The position numbers were made by a program, and so were the translations under genes. DNA of 64,000 bases. Origin: Prevotellaceae bacterium. Its GTDB lineage: Bacteria > Bacteroidota > Bacteroidia > Bacteroidales > Bacteroidaceae. The first letter of the stretch is position 1. The number at the start of each line of letters is the position of its first letter. Positions 62,755-64,000 of the stretch are shown piece after piece. The notes under the pieces are model-generated. The model did no database searches and was not told the origin of the DNA. It worked only from the letters and a program-made list of their open reading frames with translations. The stretch covers positions 124,001 to 188,000 of the forward strand of contig JAQYET010000033.1 in assembly GCA_028723525.1 (NCBI GenBank). The letters run 5' to 3'.

Positions 62755-64000
62755 TTAAAATTCTAACAGCACTCTGCCGTTAATCTGCCGCCCTGTCAGA
62801 TAGTTCGGAACGGCATACTGTTGGTTTGTAACGTCGGTAATCCAATAGTATGAGTTCACGTTGTTTATGCCCAGCAGGTTGAGACAGTCTATGCCGATCC
62901 AGATGTTTCTCAGTATGCTCTTCTTCTGTCGTTTGTCGTTGTCGAAGGCTTGGAAACTCATGCCAATGTCGGCGCGTTTGTATGCTGCGGCACGGAAAGG
63001 CATGATGTCGAGTCGGCGGTGTGGTGCTCCGAACGGAAGTCCGTCGGCATAAGCGAGTTTCAAAGACATCTTCCATTTGTCGGTGCCCGGGAAGTAGTCG
63101 GTGAAGAACAGGTTAAGTGCAAACCTTTGGTCGGTTGGCAACGGAATGCTCTGCCCATTGAGTTTCATTCTTGTATTCATCACAGACAGCGTCACCCACG
63201 AGTCGTTACCCTCCACAAATTCACCGAACAGTTTAAGGTCGAGCCCCATAGCACTACCGCTGCACTGCTGACTTGCGTCATAAACCACCTTCACATTGTT
63301 CACAGAATAGGGTACAAGATTGCCCAACAACTTAAAATACGCCTCTGCAGAGAACTTGAACGGACGGTTAGCCATCTTAAATCTGTAGTCCATTCCGGCA
63401 ATGAAGTGTATCGAACGCTGGCTTTTCACCTTATTGTTTAGTGTAGCGTATGTCACGTTGTTCACGGTCATCGTGTCTCTCAATTCCTTGAAGAACGGGG
63501 CTTGATAGTACAGTCCGGTGGCAAATCTGAACGTCATGTCCTCGTTGAATGCCGGCACTATGCCGAGCGACACTCGCGGACTGAAGATGCTTTCCTTGTT
63601 GAAGTCCCAGTGAGAGAAGCGCACACCATAGTTTAGAGTGAAGAAATTACCCTTATACGTGAACTTATACGTGTCTTGCAAGTATGTCTCTATTCTTTTC
63701 GCCTTCAGTTCGTTGCGGGCATCGAGCGAATAAATCATGTAGAGGTCTTTACCTGTGTGCGGCACACTATAACCGCTTGAGTCTCTCATTTCATATTCGC
63801 GCGTCTTCTCGTTGATATTCTCAAACTTGAAGGTCAGACCCGCCTGTATGTTGTGTTTTTTCGTTTTATGGTTCAATGTCATCTTCACGCTCGCAACGGT
63901 AGCGTTCAGATAGTTTCTTGCGTGCTCCATATATGTGCCCACACCGAGATTTTCGCTCGTTTCGGTCTGTGTGAGCCAATATTGCCCTTGTATGTCGTAT
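62755..64000 (-). CDS. TonB-dependent receptor, C-terminal part (gene continues past the window)
   Basis: The frame is open from the stop at 62755 to the right edge (415 codons), so the apparent GTG start at 63942 is internal. The visible part is outer membrane beta-barrel: FTLNYGVRFSHWDFNKESIF, RVSLGIVPAFNEDMTFRFAT, GLDLKLFGEFVEGNDSW, RFALNLFFTDYFPG, and the end NYLTGRQINGRVLLEF. Sequence such as DCLNLLGINNVNSYYWITDV is typical of TonB-dependent receptors with a carboxypeptidase-like N-terminal domain. The ligand cannot be inferred. It is separate from the mce operon (its stop is 126 bases upstream of the mce start). Confidence 0.9.
   Translation of the reverse strand, partial: YDIQGQYWLTQTETSENLGVGTYMEHARNYLNATVASVKMTLNHKTKKHNIQAGLTFKFENINEKTREYEMRDSSGYSVPHTGKDLYMIYSLDARNELKAKRIETYLQDTYKFTYKGNFFTLNYGVRFSHWDFNKESIFSPRVSLGIVPAFNEDMTFRFATGLYYQAPFFKELRDTMTVNNVTYATLNNKVKSQRSIHFIAGMDYRFKMANRPFKFSAEAYFKLLGNLVPYSVNNVKVVYDASQQCSGSAMGLDLKLFGEFVEGNDSWVTLSVMNTRMKLNGQSIPLPTDQRFALNLFFTDYFPGTDKWKMSLKLAYADGLPFGAPHRRLDIMPFRAAAYKRADIGMSFQAFDNDKRQKKSILRNIWIGIDCLNLLGINNVNSYYWITDVTNQQYAVPNYLTGRQINGRVLLEF

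Overview
This 64 kb window looks like chromosomal DNA from a Bacteroidales bacterium, most likely Prevotella-like (Prevotellaceae). The evidence is the many promoters of the Bacteroidetes type (TTTG, 19-21 bases, TAnnTTTG), the lack of strong Shine-Dalgarno sites, and the families present: DUF4837, DUF4270 and DUF4625 lipoproteins, a C10 streptopain-like protease, TonB-dependent receptors, an OmpA porin, a 2-oxoacid:ferredoxin oxidoreductase, methylmalonyl-CoA enzymes and butyrate kinase with phosphotransbutyrylase. I found no rRNA, tRNA, CRISPR array, prophage or intact insertion sequence. Most of the window is ordinary housekeeping and metabolic sequence.

Layout. 1-2.6 kb: DUF4837 tail, a PdxA-like protein lacking its metal ligands, and a flippase-like membrane protein. 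2.6-8.3 kb (minus): aroF-chorismate mutase coupled to a secreted endonuclease/phosphatase-like protein, a C10 protease and a TPR protein. 8.5-12.3 kb: a 37-codon gene behind a possible kissing-loop leader, a secreted acidic protein, a ThiD-like pseudokinase fused to an AraC DNA-binding domain, then pdxS-pdxT. 12.4-16.4 kb: a Cys/His-rich membrane protein, a TonB-dependent receptor and two His-rich DUF4625 lipoproteins, probably a metal uptake locus. 16.7-22 kb: ffh, folD, a tiny TPR protein and a four-subunit 2-oxoacid:ferredoxin oxidoreductase. 22-25 kb (minus): cobU-cobT-cobS-cobC, the nucleotide-loop half of cobalamin synthesis. 25-27.5 kb: OmpA and an acyl-ACP thioesterase. 27.5-34.3 kb (minus): recQ, recJ, a periplasmic C1B peptidase and an M24 peptidase. 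34.4-42.2 kb: patatin-like protein, trmD, buk-ptb, ligA with a small Cys-rich protein, and fabD. 42.2-51 kb: GH13 amylase, SDR, AlaX-like protein, sugar transporter with galM, glyS and an FKBP lipoprotein. 51-55.6 kb: a candidate noncoding RNA, MATE transporter, cmk, TtcA-like enzyme, HAD phosphatase and rubredoxin. 56-59.9 kb: DUF4270 and a one-domain glycogen synthase homologue divergent from panC-panD. 59.9-64 kb (minus): biotin carrier, small conserved protein, carboxyltransferase, methylmalonyl-CoA epimerase, and the 3' part of a TonB-dependent receptor running off the right edge.

Most unusual content. (1) A vitamin B6 theme: a PdxA homologue whose three metal-binding histidines are all replaced, and a ThiD-like domain that lost its GTGC anion-hole motif and carries an AraC domain, directly upstream of pdxST. 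I infer that this fusion is a ligand-sensing regulator of PLP synthesis. (2) Four copies of an 88-base element, each made of exactly four 22-base units with a fixed polarity pattern. (3) Heptamer repeat tracts of the type GCTCAAC/GCTCATC, two of which are seven-unit tracts lying in frame inside genes and give similar ...AQPK peptides. (4) Two undescribed transcript candidates: the 8.6 kb leader plus 37-residue gene, and a roughly 280-base RNA at 51.2 kb with its own promoter-like box and terminator.
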